Source: Candidatus Planktophila sp. (GTDB taxonomy: Bacteria > Actinomycetota > Actinomycetes > Nanopelagicales > Nanopelagicaceae). Taken from it: a DNA stretch of 61,047 nucleotides. Each line of letters starts with the position of its first letter. Positions within the stretch are counted from its first letter, which is position 1. Positions 28,886 to 41,149 of this stretch are shown one piece after another. The notes below the pieces were generated by a model that saw nothing but the letters and a program-made list of their open reading frames with translations, searched no databases and was not told where the DNA came from. The DNA is taken from NCBI GenBank assembly GCA_030681675.1, contig JAUXRP010000004.1, positions 1 through 61,047 of the forward strand, given 5' to 3'. Made by a program: the position numbers and the translations under genes.

Positions 28886-29424
28886 TACTTCTTACCCGTC
28901 TTTCCTTGCTTGCGGCGAACAACTTCACCTGAGATGCGTAAGCCCTTGCCCTTATATGGATCGGCCTTACGAAGCTTCTTTACCTTGGCAGCAACTTCTC
29001 CAACTTTTTGCTTATCAATTCCAATGATTTGGAACTTAGTTGGCGACTCAACTTTGAAGGTGATTCCAGAAGGTGCTGGGAAATCAATGTTGTGGCTATA
29101 TCCAAGTTGGAACTCAAGGTTTGCACCCTTTTCAGCGACACGATAACCAACGCCTACGATTTCAATTGTGGTTGCATATCCATTTGTAACTCCCTCAACC
29201 ATGTTCGCAACTAATGTGCGAGAAAGGCCGTGAAGCGAGCGAGTTAAGCGCTCTTCATTTGGACGAGCAACGGTGATGACGCCCTCTGTTTGTGACACTT
29301 GAATTGGCTCGGCAACGTTGAGCGAGAGAGATCCCTTAGGACCCTTTACTGAAACGTTCTGGCCAGCAATTGTAATTTCGACGCCACTTGGGACGGCGAT
29401 TGGCATACGACCGATACGGGACAT
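28885..29424 (-). CDS. rplF: 50S ribosomal protein L6
   Basis: The 179-residue protein starts [17 protein letters not shown] and contains the second-domain signature [19 protein letters not shown] near the C-terminus. L6 lies at the factor-binding stalk base. It is separated from rpsH by six bases. Confidence 0.97.
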   Translation of the reverse strand: MSRIGRMPIAVPSGVEITIAGQNVSVKGPKGSLSLNVAEPIQVSQTEGVITVARPNEERLTRSLHGLSRTLVANMVEGVTNGYATTIEIVGVGYRVAEKGANLEFQLGYSHNIDFPAPSGITFKVESPTKFQIIGIDKQKVGEVAAKVKKLRKADPYKGKGLRISGEVVRRKQGKTGKK

Positions 29425-29430
29425 TAGCGA

Positions 29431-29835
29431 TCACCACACATAGGCGAGAACTTCTCCGCCTACGCCCTGTTTATTGGCTTGCTTATCAGTAAGCAATCCA
29501 GATGAGGTTGAAATGATTGCAACGCCTAATCCACCAAGTACTTTTGGTAGAGCTGTTGACTTTGCGTACACGCGAAGTCCTGGCTTGCTTACACGGCGTA
29601 AACCAGCGATTGAACGCTCTCGGTTTGCGCCAAACTTAAGATCAAGAACTAGGTTCTTAACTACTCCATCTTCTGCTTCATCAACGCGATATGCAGCGAT
29701 GTATCCCTCTTGTTGAAGGATCGCTGCAATTCGAACCTTGACCGATGAAGACGGCATTGAAACCGAATCATGGTAGGCAGAGTTCGCATTGCGCAGACGA
29801 GTCAGCATGTCTGCGATCGGATCTGTCATTGTCAT
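29431..29835 (-). CDS. rpsH: 30S ribosomal protein S8
   Basis: The 134-residue protein starts [17 protein letters not shown] and ends with the S8 motif [20 protein letters not shown] then LAYVW. S8 is a primary 16S rRNA binder and, in enterobacteria, the spc-operon repressor; no obvious repressor target is seen in the 81-base gap before it. It follows rpsN. Confidence 0.97.
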   Translation of the reverse strand: MTMTDPIADMLTRLRNANSAYHDSVSMPSSSVKVRIAAILQQEGYIAAYRVDEAEDGVVKNLVLDLKFGANRERSIAGLRRVSKPGLRVYAKSTALPKVLGGLGVAIISTSSGLLTDKQANKQGVGGEVLAYVW

Positions 29836-29916
29836 ACGTGGCCTCGTGGCCTTTCTCGAACTGGTTTCCTTCTCGGACCTATTTCGTTGTAGTGGGTTGG
29901 ATAAAAAAGGGTGGGG

Positions 29917-30102
29917 TTACCAGGATGCTTTCGTGATGCCAGGAAGTTCACCACGGTGCGCCATTTCACGGAAGCACACGCGACAAATTCCAAACTTTTG
30001 GTACACAGCGTGTGGACGACCACATCGGCTGCATCGGGTATAGCCGCGAACCTTGAACTTAGGTTTGCGAGCTGCTTTGACGACCAGTGATGTTTTTGCC
30101 AT
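29917..30102 (-). CDS. rpsN: 30S ribosomal protein S14 type Z
   Basis: The 61-residue protein is the short zinc-binding S14 form: CSRC (about residues 24-27) and CRVC (about 40-43) flank the [10 protein letters not shown] loop, and it ends in ITKASW. S14 sits in the small-subunit head. The position between rplE and rpsH is standard. A separate zinc-free S14 may exist elsewhere in the genome. Confidence 0.97.
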   Translation of the reverse strand: MAKTSLVVKAARKPKFKVRGYTRCSRCGRPHAVYQKFGICRVCFREMAHRGELPGITKASW

Positions 30103-30105
30103 CTC

Positions 30106-30663
30106 TTATGCCTCCCTAAATGGAAAACCAAGGGCTTTTAATAGCGCGTGGCCTTCTGCATCATTCTTTGCTGTAGTAACGAAGGTGATATCCATTCCAC
30201 GTGGACGATCGATTTTGTCCTGTTCGATCTCTGGGAACACAACCTGCTCGGTGAGACCGAATGTGTAGTTTCCTTTTCCATCAAACTGCTTTGGAGATAG
30301 ACCGCGGAAGTCACGGATACGTGGAAGTGAGATAGAGAGCAAGCGATCTGCAAACTCCCACATGCGGTCTCCACGAATTGTTACGTGTGCGCCAATTGGC
30401 TGACCCTCACGAAGTTTGAACTGTGCAATTGATTTGCGAGACTTAGTAACTTGTGGCTTTTGTCCAGTGATAGTTGCTAAGTCGCGGATTGCACCTTCAA
30501 TAAGTTTTGAATCACGAGCTGCATCGCCAACGCCCATGTTGACCACAATCTTGGTCAGATTTGGAATCTGCATCACGTTCTTGTAACCGAATTGAGTTTT
30601 TAGTGCAGGAGCGATTGCGCTCTTGTATTTGCTCTTAAGACGTACATCTAAATCTGTAGACAT
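30106..30663 (-). CDS. rplE: 50S ribosomal protein L5
   Basis: The 185-residue protein has the L5 signatures [16 protein letters not shown] and [20 protein letters not shown]5 binds 5S rRNA and contacts P-site tRNA. It starts one base inside the rplX stop and is three bases from rpsN, consistent with coupled translation. Confidence 0.97.
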   Translation of the reverse strand: MSTDLDVRLKSKYKSAIAPALKTQFGYKNVMQIPNLTKIVVNMGVGDAARDSKLIEGAIRDLATITGQKPQVTKSRKSIAQFKLREGQPIGAHVTIRGDRMWEFADRLLSISLPRIRDFRGLSPKQFDGKGNYTFGLTEQVVFPEIEQDKIDRPRGMDITFVTTAKNDAEGHALLKALGFPFREA

Positions 30664-30974
30664 TAGATGTCCTTTCCGGTGCGACGTGAGATTCGAACAT
30701 TCTTGCCCTCGTCATCTTTACGAGAGCCAATGCGTGATGCCTTGCCATCAGAATCTGCGACCATGACATTTGAAATGTGAATTGCAGCCTCCATCGTGAC
30801 GATTCCGCCGACTTTAACGCCGCGATCTCCAGTTGACTCTTTAGTGTGGCGCTTTTGGCGATTCACACCTTCGATGAGGATTCGCTCCCCATCCACGGAA
30901 AGAACTTTTCCAGTAATGCCTTTATCTTTTCCGGCGATAACCAAAACAGTGTCATTCTTCTTAATCTTTGCCAT
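30663..30974 (-). CDS. rplX: 50S ribosomal protein L24
   Basis: The 103-residue protein opens with a KOW motif ([20 protein letters not shown]) and contains [10 protein letters not shown], typical of L24. L24 initiates large-subunit assembly near the exit tunnel. It lies three bases after rplN. Confidence 0.97.
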   Translation of the reverse strand: MAKIKKNDTVLVIAGKDKGITGKVLSVDGERILIEGVNRQKRHTKESTGDRGVKVGGIVTMEAAIHISNVMVADSDGKASRIGSRKDDEGKNVRISRRTGKDI

Positions 30975-30977
30975 TTT

Positions 30978-31346
30978 TTATAGCACCTCCGGAGCTAGCG
31001 AGATGATCTTCATAAACTTTTTATCGCGAAGTTCGCGTGCAACTGGTCCGAAGATACGGGTTCCACGTGGTTCGCCATCGGCTTTCAAGATCACAGCGGC
31101 ATTCTCATCAAATTTAATGTAAGAGCCATCTGGACGACGACGCTCTTTGACTGTGCGAACGATGACGGCCTTAACGACCTCACCCTTCTTTACTTGTCCA
31201 CCAGGGATTGCATCCTTGACGGAACATACGATGATGTCTCCGATACCGGCATAACGGCGCTTGGATCCACCGAGCACACGGATACAGAGAAGCTCTTTAG
31301 CTCCAGTGTTATCCGCAACGCGTAGGCGCGACTCTTGTTGAATCAT
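30978..31346 (-). CDS. rplN: 50S ribosomal protein L14
   Basis: The 122-residue protein has the full L14 sequence pattern: [20 protein letters not shown] at the start and [20 protein letters not shown] at the end. Length is invariant for the family. It binds 23S rRNA and forms an intersubunit bridge. It follows rpsQ by 17 bases. Confidence 0.98.
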   Translation of the reverse strand: MIQQESRLRVADNTGAKELLCIRVLGGSKRRYAGIGDIIVCSVKDAIPGGQVKKGEVVKAVIVRTVKERRRPDGSYIKFDENAAVILKADGEPRGTRIFGPVARELRDKKFMKIISLAPEVL

Positions 31347-31363
31347 TTCTTATCCACCAGCCC

Positions 31364-31633
31364 TTACTTGGCCTTCTCGAGAATCTCAACTAAACGCCAG
31401 CGCTTTGTCGCTGAGAGTGGTCGAGTTTCCATGATGAGTACACGATCGCCCATGCCGGCAGTATTTGCCTCGTCATGTGCCTTTAACTTATGTGAGCGTG
31501 AGAGAACCTTTGAGTACATACCGTGCTTTACACGATTTGATACCTCGACAGTGATGGTTTTATCCATCTTGTCACTCACGACTACGCCTTCACGAACCTT
31601 GCGGAATCCGCGATCTTCATTAGCTGTTTCCAT
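31364..31633 (-). CDS. rpsQ: 30S ribosomal protein S17
   Basis: The 89-residue OB-fold protein carries [18 protein letters not shown] and [18 protein letters not shown], both standard for S17. It binds 16S rRNA early in assembly. Its start overlaps the rpmC stop by one base. Confidence 0.97.
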   Translation of the reverse strand: METANEDRGFRKVREGVVVSDKMDKTITVEVSNRVKHGMYSKVLSRSHKLKAHDEANTAGMGDRVLIMETRPLSATKRWRLVEILEKAK

Positions 31634-31851
31634 TAGGCAGCTCCCCCGATTCCTAGTTCGCGCTCGCGCATAATTGTGTAGACGCGTGCAATCTCTTTAC
31701 GTACCGCACCTAAACGGCCATGGCTTTCAAGTTGACCGGTTGCAGCTTGAAAACGAAGATTAAATAACTCTTCCTTCATTTCGCGCACTTTGTCAGTTAA
31801 CTCCTCGGCCGATAATTGGCGCAACTCTTCAGTTGTAGTTGTAGTAGCCAC
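31633..31851 (-). CDS. rpmC: 50S ribosomal protein L29
   Basis: The 72-residue helical protein has the L29 pattern [20 protein letters not shown] and then [13 protein letters not shown]. It lies at the tunnel exit beside L23 and helps dock SRP and trigger factor. It abuts rplP directly. Confidence 0.96.
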   Translation of the reverse strand: MATTTTTEELRQLSAEELTDKVREMKEELFNLRFQAATGQLESHGRLGAVRKEIARVYTIMRERELGIGGAA

Positions 31852-32265
31852 TTATGCCTCCTCACGCTTCACAACACGACATTTCATTGGAAGTTTATGT
31901 ATTGCAAGACGCATCGCTTCATTAGCGACAGCTTCAGTTACGCCTGAGATTTCAAACATCACGCGACCGGGCTTTACGTTTGCAATCCACCACTCCGGTG
32001 AACCCTTACCTGAACCCATGCGAGTTTCAGCTGGCTTCTTAGTGATTGGACGATCTGGATAAATATTGATCCAAACCTTTCCACCACGTTTGATGTAACG
32101 AGTCATTGCGATACGAGCGGCTTCAATCTGACGGTTAGTTACGTATGCAGGCTCTAAAGCTTGAATACCAAAATCACCGAAAGCAACTGCGCTTCCGCCC
32201 TTTGTTGCACCACTACGTGAAGGGTGGTGCTGCTTGCGGTGCTTAACGCGACGTGGAATTAACAT
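31852..32265 (-). CDS. rplP: 50S ribosomal protein L16
   Basis: The 137-residue protein starts [19 protein letters not shown] and contains [20 protein letters not shown], the L16 hallmark. It helps position A-site tRNA. The standard rpsC-rplP-rpmC order is kept with one-base spacing. Confidence 0.98.
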   Translation of the reverse strand: MLIPRRVKHRKQHHPSRSGATKGGSAVAFGDFGIQALEPAYVTNRQIEAARIAMTRYIKRGGKVWINIYPDRPITKKPAETRMGSGKGSPEWWIANVKPGRVMFEISGVTEAVANEAMRLAIHKLPMKCRVVKREEA

Positions 32266-32266
32266 A

Positions 32267-33031
32267 TTAGTTAGCTCCTTCGACTACAGCCGCTGGCTTG
32301 GTAATAGTTACCTCACCACGCGCTGGACGTGGAGGACGTGGTCCGCGTCGCTCTGGCTTTGGTGCGCGAGCTTCAGCTAACGCTGTTGCTGCACGCTCTG
32401 CACGTGAACCAATAATCTCACCCTTATAGATCCAGACCTTTACACCTAAGCGACCGAAAGTAGTAGCCGCTTCGTAGAAGCCGTAATCGATATCGGCACG
32501 AAGTGTGTGCAGTGGGACGCGACCTTCGCGGTAGAACTCTGAGCGAGACATTTCGGCCCCACCAAGACGACCACCACACTGAACACGAATGCCCTGTGCG
32601 CCTGCCTTCATCGCAGATTGCATTGACTTCTTCATTGCGCGACGGAATGAAACACGGGCAGCTAACTGCTCGGCAATTCCCTGTGCAACAAGTTGTGCAT
32701 CAATCTCTGGGTTCTTCACTTCAAGAATGTTTAACTGAACTTGCTTGCCAGTTAACTTCTCAAGACGCTGGCGCAAGATATCTGCCTCTTGGCCACGACG
32801 ACCAATAACAATTCCTGGACGAGCAGTATGTAGATCGATACGGACACGATCGCGTGTGCGCTCGATTTCAATTCGAGATACGCCAGCGCGCTCCATACCC
32901 TTCTGCATCATGCGACGGATTTCGACATCTTCCTTGACGTAATCCTTGTACAACTTGTCTGCATACCAACGTGACTTAAATTCAGTTGTAATGCCGAGAC
33001 GGAAGCCGTGTGGGTTTACTTTTTGACCCAT
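32267..33031 (-). CDS. rpsC: 30S ribosomal protein S3
   Basis: The 254-residue protein starts [20 protein letters not shown], has a KH domain with the GRRG loop ([14 protein letters not shown], about residue 78) and a C-terminal S3 domain, then a Pro/Arg/Ala-rich tail of about 45 residues typical of actinobacteria. S3 takes part in mRNA entry and helicase activity. It overlaps rplV by one base. Confidence 0.97.
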   Translation of the reverse strand: MGQKVNPHGFRLGITTEFKSRWYADKLYKDYVKEDVEIRRMMQKGMERAGVSRIEIERTRDRVRIDLHTARPGIVIGRRGQEADILRQRLEKLTGKQVQLNILEVKNPEIDAQLVAQGIAEQLAARVSFRRAMKKSMQSAMKAGAQGIRVQCGGRLGGAEMSRSEFYREGRVPLHTLRADIDYGFYEAATTFGRLGVKVWIYKGEIIGSRAERAATALAEARAPKPERRGPRPPRPARGEVTITKPAAVVEGAN

Positions 33032-33453
33032 TACTTGGTCGCTCCCTTCTTGTTCAGAGTTTTAGAAGCGATTTTCATGTCGCTTACTGCAACTGAGATG
33101 TGTGATGAACGCTTCAAGATACGGAATCCGCGACCTTGAGCACGTGGACGAAAGCGTTTCATTGTTCGGCCCTCGTCAACGAGAGCTTCAACTACCCATA
33201 GCTCTGAAGCATCACGGATCGCTGGGTTTTTCGCCTTTGCATTTGCAACGGCACTGTTAAGAAGTGTGTACACATCGCTACCTGCAGCTTGTGGAGCAAA
33301 CTTTAAAATCGAAAGTGCTTGATCGGCACGTTGTCCACGAATGAGATCGACGATACGTCGAGCCTTTTGTGGTGTGTGGCGAATGTCGCGCAAAACTGCG
33401 CGAGCAATTAATGGAGCCTGAGTACTCTCTAGTTCCGGCGTTGTATTAGGCAC
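33031..33453 (-). CDS. rplV: 50S ribosomal protein L22
   Basis: The 140-residue protein has the L22 core [20 protein letters not shown] and the loop that reaches the exit tunnel (ending [14 protein letters not shown]). The start is a GTG at 33453 with GGAGAG upstream, overlapping the rpsS stop by eight bases. A longer ATG frame exists to 33576 but would lie entirely over rpsS and lacks any L22-like residues, so it is rejected. A short Asn/Thr/Glu-rich N-terminal tail precedes the core. Confidence 0.94.
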   Translation of the reverse strand: MPNTTPELESTQAPLIARAVLRDIRHTPQKARRIVDLIRGQRADQALSILKFAPQAAGSDVYTLLNSAVANAKAKNPAIRDASELWVVEALVDEGRTMKRFRPRAQGRGFRILKRSSHISVAVSDMKIASKTLNKKGATK

Positions 33454-33730
33454 GTGTTGCTCTCCGATCTTCGCCCTTGACGTGACCACGGAAGGTACGT
33501 GTTGGTGAGAACTCACCAAGCTTGTGTCCAACCATCGCGTCGGTAATGAAAACTGGGATGTGCTTGCGGCCATCATGTACTGCGATGGTGTGTCCGATCA
33601 TTGAAGGAATGATCATTGAGCGACGTGACCAGGTCTTAATCACGTTCTTGGTATTGGCATCGTTTTGAGCATCTACCTTCTTGAGTAGATGTCCATCAAC
33701 GAATGGACCCTTCTTGAGACTTCTTGGCAT
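33446..33730 (-). CDS. rpsS: 30S ribosomal protein S19
   Basis: The 94-residue protein starts [19 protein letters not shown] and contains the S19 signature [20 protein letters not shown]. It lies in the small-subunit head next to S13. The C-terminal coding end is shared with the rplV start. Confidence 0.98.
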   Translation of the reverse strand: MPRSLKKGPFVDGHLLKKVDAQNDANTKNVIKTWSRRSMIIPSMIGHTIAVHDGRKHIPVFITDAMVGHKLGEFSPTRTFRGHVKGEDRRATRA

Positions 33731-33742
33731 GAGGGCTCCTAC

Positions 33743-34576
33743 CTACCGCTTCTTATTCGTTTTGCGACGACGGACAATCAATGAATCTGATGCTTTCTTC
33801 TTACGAGTGCGGCCTTCAGGCTGACCCCAAGGTGTCACTGGGTGACGGCCTCCGGAAGTCTTACCTTCTCCACCACCGTGTGGGTGATCTACTGGGTTCA
33901 TAACAACTCCGCGAACAGATGGGCGCTTGCCCTTCCAACGCATGCGACCGGCTTTTCCGTAGTTGATATTGGACTGCTCAGCATTTCCAACTTCTCCAAC
34001 AGTTGCACGGCACCTAACATCGACGTTGCGAATTTCACCAGATGGCATACGAAGTTGCGCGAGTGCACCCTCTTTTGCAACCAGCTGAACTGAGGCTCCA
34101 GCTGAGCGAGCAATCTTTGCTCCTCCGCCTGGACGAAGTTCAATTGCATGAACGACGGTACCTACTGGAATATTGCGAAGTGGCAGGTTATTGCCAGGCT
34201 TAATATCTGCCTTTGGGCCGTTTTCAACGGTTGCACCCTGCTCTAATTTATTTGGTGCGATGATGTAACGCTTTTCGCCATCTGCATAGTGCAGAAGTGC
34301 AATACGTGCGGTGCGATTTGGGTCGTACTCAATGTGAGCGACCTTTGCTGGCACACCATCTTTATCATTGCGAATAAAATCGATGAGGCGGTAGGCACGC
34401 TTGTGACCTCCACCTTGGTGGCGAATAGTGATACGTCCTGCATTGTTGCGGCCACCCTTTGAGTGGATTGGACGAACAAGTGACTTCTCAGGTGTTGAAC
34501 GTGTGAGTTCAGCAAAATCTGGAACGCTTGCGCCGCGTTGACCCGGGGTCGTTGGCTTTAATTTACGAAGTGCCAT
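33743..34576 (-). CDS. rplB: 50S ribosomal protein L2
   Basis: The 277-residue protein has the L2 domains and the universally conserved [13 protein letters not shown] loop (about residues 224-236) near the peptidyl transferase centre, plus [19 protein letters not shown] near the N-terminus. Length is normal. It follows rplW by 33 bases. Confidence 0.98.
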   Translation of the reverse strand: MALRKLKPTTPGQRGASVPDFAELTRSTPEKSLVRPIHSKGGRNNAGRITIRHQGGGHKRAYRLIDFIRNDKDGVPAKVAHIEYDPNRTARIALLHYADGEKRYIIAPNKLEQGATVENGPKADIKPGNNLPLRNIPVGTVVHAIELRPGGGAKIARSAGASVQLVAKEGALAQLRMPSGEIRNVDVRCRATVGEVGNAEQSNINYGKAGRMRWKGKRPSVRGVVMNPVDHPHGGGEGKTSGGRHPVTPWGQPEGRTRKKKASDSLIVRRRKTNKKR

Positions 34577-34609
34577 GATGATCCTTTTCTCTTAGAAGTC
34601 CAGTTCCGG

Positions 34610-34903
34610 CTAGGAAACTGGTCCTCCGAAGATGTCGATACGGTCGCCAGCTGCTACCTGCACAATTGCGCGCTTTGTGTCTTTACGTTTTCCATCACCG
34701 AAACGAGTTTTCTTATTCTTACCCTGACGGTTCATAGTGTTAACGCTGACTACCTTTACGCCAAAGACCTTTTCAACTGCGATTTTGATCTCAGTCTTAT
34801 TAGCATCTGGTGCAACGATAAATGTGTACTTGTTCTCATCAAGAAGTGAGTAGCTCTTTTCAGAGACAACTGGTGCTACTAGAACATCGCGGTAATCTTT
34901 CAT
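34610..34903 (-). CDS. rplW: 50S ribosomal protein L23
   Basis: The 97-residue protein reads [20 protein letters not shown] followed by [18 protein letters not shown], standard for L23, the tunnel-exit docking site for trigger factor and SRP. Its ATG overlaps the rplD stop by four bases. Confidence 0.97.
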   Translation of the reverse strand: MKDYRDVLVAPVVSEKSYSLLDENKYTFIVAPDANKTEIKIAVEKVFGVKVVSVNTMNRQGKNKKTRFGDGKRKDTKRAIVQVAAGDRIDIFGGPVS

Positions 34904-35565
34904 GCGCTGACCTCGCTTTCGCGTGCTACAGCCTTAACCACTTTGCGTGGTCCGGCTAGAAAATCCTTGATTGCACTTTCAGAGAAGACAACGTCATCAC
35001 TTTTGAGAATGTCGTAGGCATTCAACTGATCTGGAACAAGAAGATGTAGATCATCAGCGTTACGAAGTGAGCGCCACGCTAGATCTTCAGAGCGAGATAC
35101 AACTACTAAAAGATTCTTACGTGTGCTGAACTGACGAACCGCTGCAATTGCCGCCTTCGTAGAAGGTGCAGTTGAAACTGAATCTAAAACATGAATACGA
35201 TCATTGCGCTGACGATCAGAGAGAACTCCACACAGTGCTGCGGCAATCATCTTCTTTGGTGTGCGCTGGAAATATGTACGAGGTCGAACAGCATGGGCTG
35301 TACCGCCGCCTTTCTGGTTAGGTGAACGTGAAGAACCCTGACGGGCACGACCTGTTCCCTTCTGCTTGAAAGGCTTCTTTCCTCCACCACTTACTTCTCC
35401 ACGGTTCTTAGATTTCTGAGTACCTTGGCGAGCGGCGGCAAGTTGCGCTGTAACAACTTGGTGAATTAATGGAACGTTTGTCTGAGCGTCGAAGATTTCA
35501 GTCGGTAGATCAACTGATCCAACCTTCACGCCTTCAGCGTTCTTAACTTCAATAGTCAGCGCCAT
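34900..35565 (-). CDS. rplD: 50S ribosomal protein L4
   Basis: The 221-residue protein contains the long tunnel-lining loop with [20 protein letters not shown] (about residues 67-86) and a Rossmann-like C-terminal half. L4 represses its own operon in enterobacteria; no matching S10 leader structure is evident here. It lies three bases after rplC. Confidence 0.97.
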   Translation of the reverse strand: MALTIEVKNAEGVKVGSVDLPTEIFDAQTNVPLIHQVVTAQLAAARQGTQKSKNRGEVSGGGKKPFKQKGTGRARQGSSRSPNQKGGGTAHAVRPRTYFQRTPKKMIAAALCGVLSDRQRNDRIHVLDSVSTAPSTKAAIAAVRQFSTRKNLLVVVSRSEDLAWRSLRNADDLHLLVPDQLNAYDILKSDDVVFSESAIKDFLAGPRKVVKAVARESEVSA

Positions 35566-35568
35566 GAG

Positions 35569-36261
35569 TTATGCACCTGCCTTTGCTGTTTCAAAGATCG
35601 CATGCTTTGCAGCAGAGCGAATAAAAACAAGTTGTCCATCTGGACCTGGAACTGATCCTTTAATAAGTAGCAAGTTGCGCTCGGCATCAACTGAGTGCAC
35701 AACTAGGTTTTGTGTTGTGACCTTTACTCCACCCATAACACCAGCCATGCGCATTCCTTTGAAAACGCGACCTGGTGTTGAACATGCACCAATTGAACCT
35801 GGCATACGGTGTTTACGATCAACACCGTGAGATGAGCCAAGACCATGGAAACCGTGGCGCTTCATAACGCCGGCAGTTCCCTTTCCAGTGCTTGTACCAG
35901 TTGCATCGATGAGTTCTCCGGCAGTGAAAACCGTGGCACCAATCTCTTGTCCAACCGTGTACGACGATGTATCAAGAGTACGTAACTCTGCAATTGAGCG
36001 ACGTGGAGTCACGCCCGCTTTAGCAAAGTGGCCAGTGAGTGGCTTCGTAATCTTCTTTGGGTCGATTGCGCCAAATGCGATTTGAACAGCTGAGTAACCA
36101 TCAACTTCAGGGGTACGAATCTGCGTAACGACGCATGGACCGGCTTCAACAACGGTTACTGGAACCATTTTGTTGTTAGCATCAAAAACCTGTGTCATTC
36201 CTATCTTCTTACCGAGAACGCCTTTGATGGACGAGCCGGCAGCTTGAGTTGTATATGTCAT
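35569..36261 (-). CDS. rplC: 50S ribosomal protein L3
   Basis: The 230-residue protein has [20 protein letters not shown] near the start and the loop [19 protein letters not shown] reaching the peptidyl transferase centre. About ten extra N-terminal residues precede the usual L3 start, which may mean the true ATG is later, but no better start is visible. Confidence 0.97.
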   Translation of the reverse strand: MTYTTQAAGSSIKGVLGKKIGMTQVFDANNKMVPVTVVEAGPCVVTQIRTPEVDGYSAVQIAFGAIDPKKITKPLTGHFAKAGVTPRRSIAELRTLDTSSYTVGQEIGATVFTAGELIDATGTSTGKGTAGVMKRHGFHGLGSSHGVDRKHRMPGSIGACSTPGRVFKGMRMAGVMGGVKVTTQNLVVHSVDAERNLLLIKGSVPGPDGQLVFIRSAAKHAIFETAKAGA

Positions 36262-36277
36262 GTTTCTCGTCCTTTCC

Positions 36278-36586
36278 CTAGAGCTTGATCTCGATGTCGA
36301 CGCCAGCTGGCAGATCTAGTCGCATCAATGAGTCAACAGTTTTAGGTGTTGGGTCGATGATGTCGATAAGGCGCTTGTGCGTGCGCATCTCGAAGTGTTC
36401 GCGGCTGTCCTTATATTTGTGAGGAGAGCGAATAACACAGTATGTGTTCTTCTCTGTTGGTAGCGGCACTGGACCCGCGACCGTTGCACCAGTGCGCTCA
36501 ACTGTTTCAACGATTTTCTTCGCTGATGAGTCAATCACCTCATGGTCGTAGGCCTTGAGTCGAATGCGGATCTTTTGTCCCGCCAT
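36278..36586 (-). CDS. rpsJ: 30S ribosomal protein S10
   Basis: The 102-residue protein reads [20 protein letters not shown] near the start and ends with [12 protein letters not shown], as in all S10 (NusE). It also acts in transcription antitermination. A strong GGAG site precedes the ATG. It heads the S10 cluster, with a 104-base gap containing a hairpin separating it from tuf. Confidence 0.98.
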   Translation of the reverse strand: MAGQKIRIRLKAYDHEVIDSSAKKIVETVERTGATVAGPVPLPTEKNTYCVIRSPHKYKDSREHFEMRTHKRLIDIIDPTPKTVDSLMRLDLPAGVDIEIKL

Positions 36587-36656
36587 GTCGTTCTCCTTCG
36601 TTTTTAGTAAATCTTCGTCAATTCTGCATTAATTTTCTTGTCAAACTTTTGTTAAC

Positions 36657-36682
36657 GCCCGGCGGTTTTGATGCCGCCGGGC
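36657..36682 (-). terminator. Hairpin between tuf and rpsJ
   Basis: A perfect 9-pair GC-rich stem (GCCCGGCGG with CCGCCGGGC) closes an 8-base loop nine bases after the tuf stop. The following minus-strand sequence GTTAACAAAAG is not a true T-run, so termination may be partial. Between it and rpsJ lies a TTGACA (about 36639-36644) that could be a -35 box, but no clear -10 follows at proper spacing. Confidence 0.6.
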
Positions 36683-36690
36683 TTCAACAA

Positions 36691-37884
<1,194 letters not shown>

Positions 37885-37948
37885 TTTGGTTCCTCTTTCG
37901 TTTGCTAGTGCTTAGTTATTAGGGATTGTGCTTTTTAGTTTTAGGGAG

Positions 37949-40054
37949 TTATTCGCCACGAACTTTTGCAATGATTTCCTTCGCTACGTTGCCCGGTACT
38001 TCGGCATACGAATCGAACTCCATTGAATAGCTCGCGCGACCTTGAGTTCTAGAGCGAAGATCTCCGACATAGCCGAACATCTCTGACAATGGAACTAGCG
38101 CCCTAACAACGCGGGCACCTGACCGCTCATCCATGGCCTGGATTTGGCCACGACGACTGTTGATGTCACCGATGACGTCACCCATGAAATCTTCAGGGGT
38201 GACAACTTCGACGCGCATCACTGGCTCGAGAATCGCAGGATCGGCAAGTTTTGCCGCTTCCTTAAACGCCGCAAGTCCAGCAATCTTGAAAGCGAGCTCC
38301 GATGAGTCAACATCGTGATACGCACCATCAAGAAGAGTTACTCGTACATCTGTAAGTGGGTAGCCAGCAAGAGGTCCTGATGTCATTCCCTCTCGACAGC
38401 CTGCATCTACTGATGGGATGTACTCGCGAGGAACGCGGCCACCAGTGACTTTATTTACAAATTCATATCCGCCCTCAACAACACCAGTTGGAAGTGGCTC
38501 GATTGCAATCTGGATCTTTGCGAACTGTCCAGAGCCACCGGTCTGCTTCTTGTGTGTGTAGTCGTGACGAGCAACAGGCTTGCGAAGAGTTTCGCGGTAT
38601 GCAACCTGAGGCTTTCCAACATTTGCATCTACTTTAAATTCACGGCGCATTCGCTCAACTAAAATTTCCAAGTGAAGTTCGCCCATACCAGCGATAATTG
38701 TCTGTCCAGTCTCTTCATCGGTTTTTACATGAAAAGTTGGATCTTCTTCAGATAAACGCTGAATAGCAATTCCTAGTTTTTCTTGGTCGCCCTTTGTCTT
38801 TGGCTCGATTGCTACCGAGATAACTGGTGCTGGAAAGTCCATTGATTCAAGGATTACAGGCTTTGCAGGATCACAGAGAGTTTCACCAGTCGTTGTGTCC
38901 TTAAGACCCATAACGGCAACAATCATTCCTGCTCCAACATTGTCACGCTCTTCGCGCTTGTTAGCGTGCATCTGGTAAATCTTTCCAATGCGCTCTTTAC
39001 GATCTTTAGTTGAGTTAAGAATTGTTGAACCGGTCTCTAGCACACCTGAGTACACGCGGATAAAAGTTAGCTTTCCAAGGTGTGGATCGGTCATGATTTT
39101 AAAAGCAAGGGCCGAGAAGGGCTCTTTATTATCTGGGTGACGAACAACTTCAATTTCAGTGTTGTACATGTCTGTACCCACGATAGATTCAACATCAAGT
39201 GGGCTTGGCAAGTAGCGAACTACGGCATCTAGCATTGGTTGAACACCTTTGTTTTTAAAGGCTGAACCAGTTACTACTGGAGTTAGTTTTGCTGCAAGTG
39301 TTGCGCGGCGAATACCAGCGATGATTTCAACTTCAGTTAATTCAACTCCCTCTAGGAATTTCTCCATGCACATATCGTCATTCTCAGAAAGTGTTTCAAT
39401 CATGTCGTGACGAGCTTGCTTTGCTTTTTCAAGTAAGTCAGCAGGAATCTCTTCGATTGCGTAATCCTCGCCCTTTTGTGTCTCTCCACGCCAGGTAAGT
39501 GCCTTCATTGCAATGAGATCAACAACTCCGAGGAAATCTCCTTCGATGCCGATTGGAATCTGAAGAACAAGGGCTACAGCATTAAGGCGGTCTTTAATCA
39601 TATCTACGCACTTATCAAAAGATGCACCTGTGCGGTCTAGCTTATTTACAAAACAGATACGTGGAACTGAGTAGCGATCGGCTTGACGCCAAACAGTTTC
39701 AGATTGAGGTTCTACGCCTGCAACACCATCGAATACTGCAACTGCGCCATCGAGCACACGCAATGAGCGCTCTACTTCAACAGTGAAGTCAACGTGGCCA
39801 GGTGTATCGATAATGTTAATGAGGTGGTCATCCCACATACAGGTAGTTGCAGCAGAGGTAATAGTGATACCGCGCTCTTGCTCCTGCTCCATCCAGTCCA
39901 TCGTTGCTGCACCTTCGTGCACCTCACCGATTTTGTAGTTAATACCAGTGTAAAAAAGGATGCGCTCAGTAGTCGTGGTTTTGCCCGCGTCGATGTGAGC
40001 CATGATTCCAATGTTGCGAACCGTAGCTAGATCGATCTTCTCTACTGCTGACAC
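37949..40054 (-). CDS. fusA: Elongation factor G
   Basis: The 701-residue GTPase has [19 protein letters not shown] (P-loop at about residues 18-25), [12 protein letters not shown] and the domain IV loop near [19 protein letters not shown] catalyses translocation and, with RRF, recycling. The start is GTG (reading [16 protein letters not shown]). It lies 56 bases after rpsG. Confidence 0.99.
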   Translation of the reverse strand: MSAVEKIDLATVRNIGIMAHIDAGKTTTTERILFYTGINYKIGEVHEGAATMDWMEQEQERGITITSAATTCMWDDHLINIIDTPGHVDFTVEVERSLRVLDGAVAVFDGVAGVEPQSETVWRQADRYSVPRICFVNKLDRTGASFDKCVDMIKDRLNAVALVLQIPIGIEGDFLGVVDLIAMKALTWRGETQKGEDYAIEEIPADLLEKAKQARHDMIETLSENDDMCMEKFLEGVELTEVEIIAGIRRATLAAKLTPVVTGSAFKNKGVQPMLDAVVRYLPSPLDVESIVGTDMYNTEIEVVRHPDNKEPFSALAFKIMTDPHLGKLTFIRVYSGVLETGSTILNSTKDRKERIGKIYQMHANKREERDNVGAGMIVAVMGLKDTTTGETLCDPAKPVILESMDFPAPVISVAIEPKTKGDQEKLGIAIQRLSEEDPTFHVKTDEETGQTIIAGMGELHLEILVERMRREFKVDANVGKPQVAYRETLRKPVARHDYTHKKQTGGSGQFAKIQIAIEPLPTGVVEGGYEFVNKVTGGRVPREYIPSVDAGCREGMTSGPLAGYPLTDVRVTLLDGAYHDVDSSELAFKIAGLAAFKEAAKLADPAILEPVMRVEVVTPEDFMGDVIGDINSRRGQIQAMDERSGARVVRALVPLSEMFGYVGDLRSRTQGRASYSMEFDSYAEVPGNVAKEIIAKVRGE

Positions 40055-40110
40055 GTATTGCCTCTTCTTCTCGTTTGTTTAAACTTGGGTTTAATATCTT
40101 TGTAAGCGGG

Positions 40111-40581
40111 TTACCAGCGGTAATGGGCAAAAGCTTTGTTTGCTTCAGCCATTTTGTGAGTATCTTCGCGACGCTTTACAGCAGCGCCAAGGCCATTGCT
40201 TGCATCGATAAGTTCATTCATTAGACGCTCTGACATTGACTTTTCACGTCGTGATCGTGAGTAATCAATTAACCAGCGAAGTGCCAAAGTTGTTGAACGT
40301 CCTGCTTTAACTTCAACAGGTACTTGGTATGTAGCGCCACCAACGCGTCGTGAGCGAACTTCAACTGTCGGCTTGATGTTATCTAGTGCGCGCTTCAAAG
40401 TGATTACTGGATCAACTTGATTCTTTGCACGGCAACCCTCAAGTGCGTTATAAACAATTGCTTCGGCAGTTGAACGCTTGCCATGAAGTAGAACGCGGTT
40501 AATGAGTGCAGTTACAACTGGTGAGTTGTAAACAGGATCAGCAACAACGGCAGCTTTTACTACGGGACCTTTACGTGGCAT
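40111..40581 (-). CDS. rpsG: 30S ribosomal protein S7
   Basis: The 156-residue protein has the S7 beta-hairpin region with [20 protein letters not shown] and ends in AFAHYRW. S7 nucleates the 30S head. Its ATG overlaps the rpsL stop by one base. Confidence 0.98.
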   Translation of the reverse strand: MPRKGPVVKAAVVADPVYNSPVVTALINRVLLHGKRSTAEAIVYNALEGCRAKNQVDPVITLKRALDNIKPTVEVRSRRVGGATYQVPVEVKAGRSTTLALRWLIDYSRSRREKSMSERLMNELIDASNGLGAAVKRREDTHKMAEANKAFAHYRW

Positions 40582-40961
40582 TAGGAAGCCTTCTTCTCTC
40601 TCTTTGTTCCGTAGCGAGAACGTGACTGCTTACGGTTCTTTACACCCTGTGTATCTAATGATCCGCGAATGATCTTGTAACGAACACCTGGTAGATCTTT
40701 AACACGACCACCACGAACTAGAACAATGGAGTGCTCTTGCAAGTTGTGACCTTCACCAGGAATGTATGCAGTGATTTCCATGCCACTGGTAAGTCGAACA
40801 CGTGCAACTTTGCGTAGCGCAGAGTTTGGTTTCTTAGGGGTCGTCGTGTAAACGCGTGTGCAAACTCCGCGTCGTTGTGGTGAACCCTTAAGTGCAGGTG
40901 TGCTTGTCTTCGTAGTCTTTTCTTCACGACCACGACGAACTAGCTGTTGAATTGTTGGCAC
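40581..40961 (-). CDS. rpsL: 30S ribosomal protein S12
   Basis: The 126-residue decoding-site protein has [18 protein letters not shown] and [17 protein letters not shown]. Lys43 and Lys88 are wild type, so no streptomycin-resistance substitution is visible at those positions; Asp89 is the usual methylthiolation site. The start is GTG with GGAG at good spacing. It heads the str operon and is preceded by a long structured leader and a clear promoter. Confidence 0.98.
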   Translation of the reverse strand: MPTIQQLVRRGREEKTTKTSTPALKGSPQRRGVCTRVYTTTPKKPNSALRKVARVRLTSGMEITAYIPGEGHNLQEHSIVLVRGGRVKDLPGVRYKIIRGSLDTQGVKNRKQSRSRYGTKREKKAS

Positions 40962-41010
40962 TTCATCTCCATTCGTATCTTCGTTACTGATCTTTATTCA
41001 CGCTCAATCG

Positions 41011-41062
41011 CCGACCCACGCGGTCGGGTGTGTTGCACCCGATTTGCATGGTTGATGCAAAT
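41011..41062 (-). promoter_or_regulatory. Three adjacent hairpins in the str-operon leader
   Basis: Three perfect inverted repeats, each with a five-base loop, stand back to back: ATTTGCAT/ATGCAAAT (41042-41062), CGGGTG/CACCCG (41025-41041) and CCGACC/GGTCGG (41011-41027). The second and third share three bases and cannot form together. They lie between the predicted start of transcription (about 41113) and the rpsL GTG at 40961. They may control str expression. Confidence 0.6.
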
Positions 41063-41119
41063 AGTTTTTCAACTTTTTACACGCACAAGCAACAAAGCCC
41101 TATGAAAGAGCAGACGAGA

Positions 41120-41149
41120 AGGGTAACCCAGCCACGCTCAAAGAGTCAA
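41120..41149 (-). promoter_or_regulatory. Promoter for rpsL-rpsG-fusA-tuf
   Basis: The -35 box TTGACT (41149-41144) and -10 box TACCCT (41125-41120) are 18 bases apart. The -10 box is identical to that of rplM. The -35 box overlaps the stop codon of a decayed gene. The predicted leader is about 150 bases and contains the three hairpins. Confidence 0.7.

Noticed and set aside
33454-33576. Longer rplV start
   Set aside because: The extension lies over rpsS and shows no L22 similarity; the GTG at 33453 has a good ribosome site.
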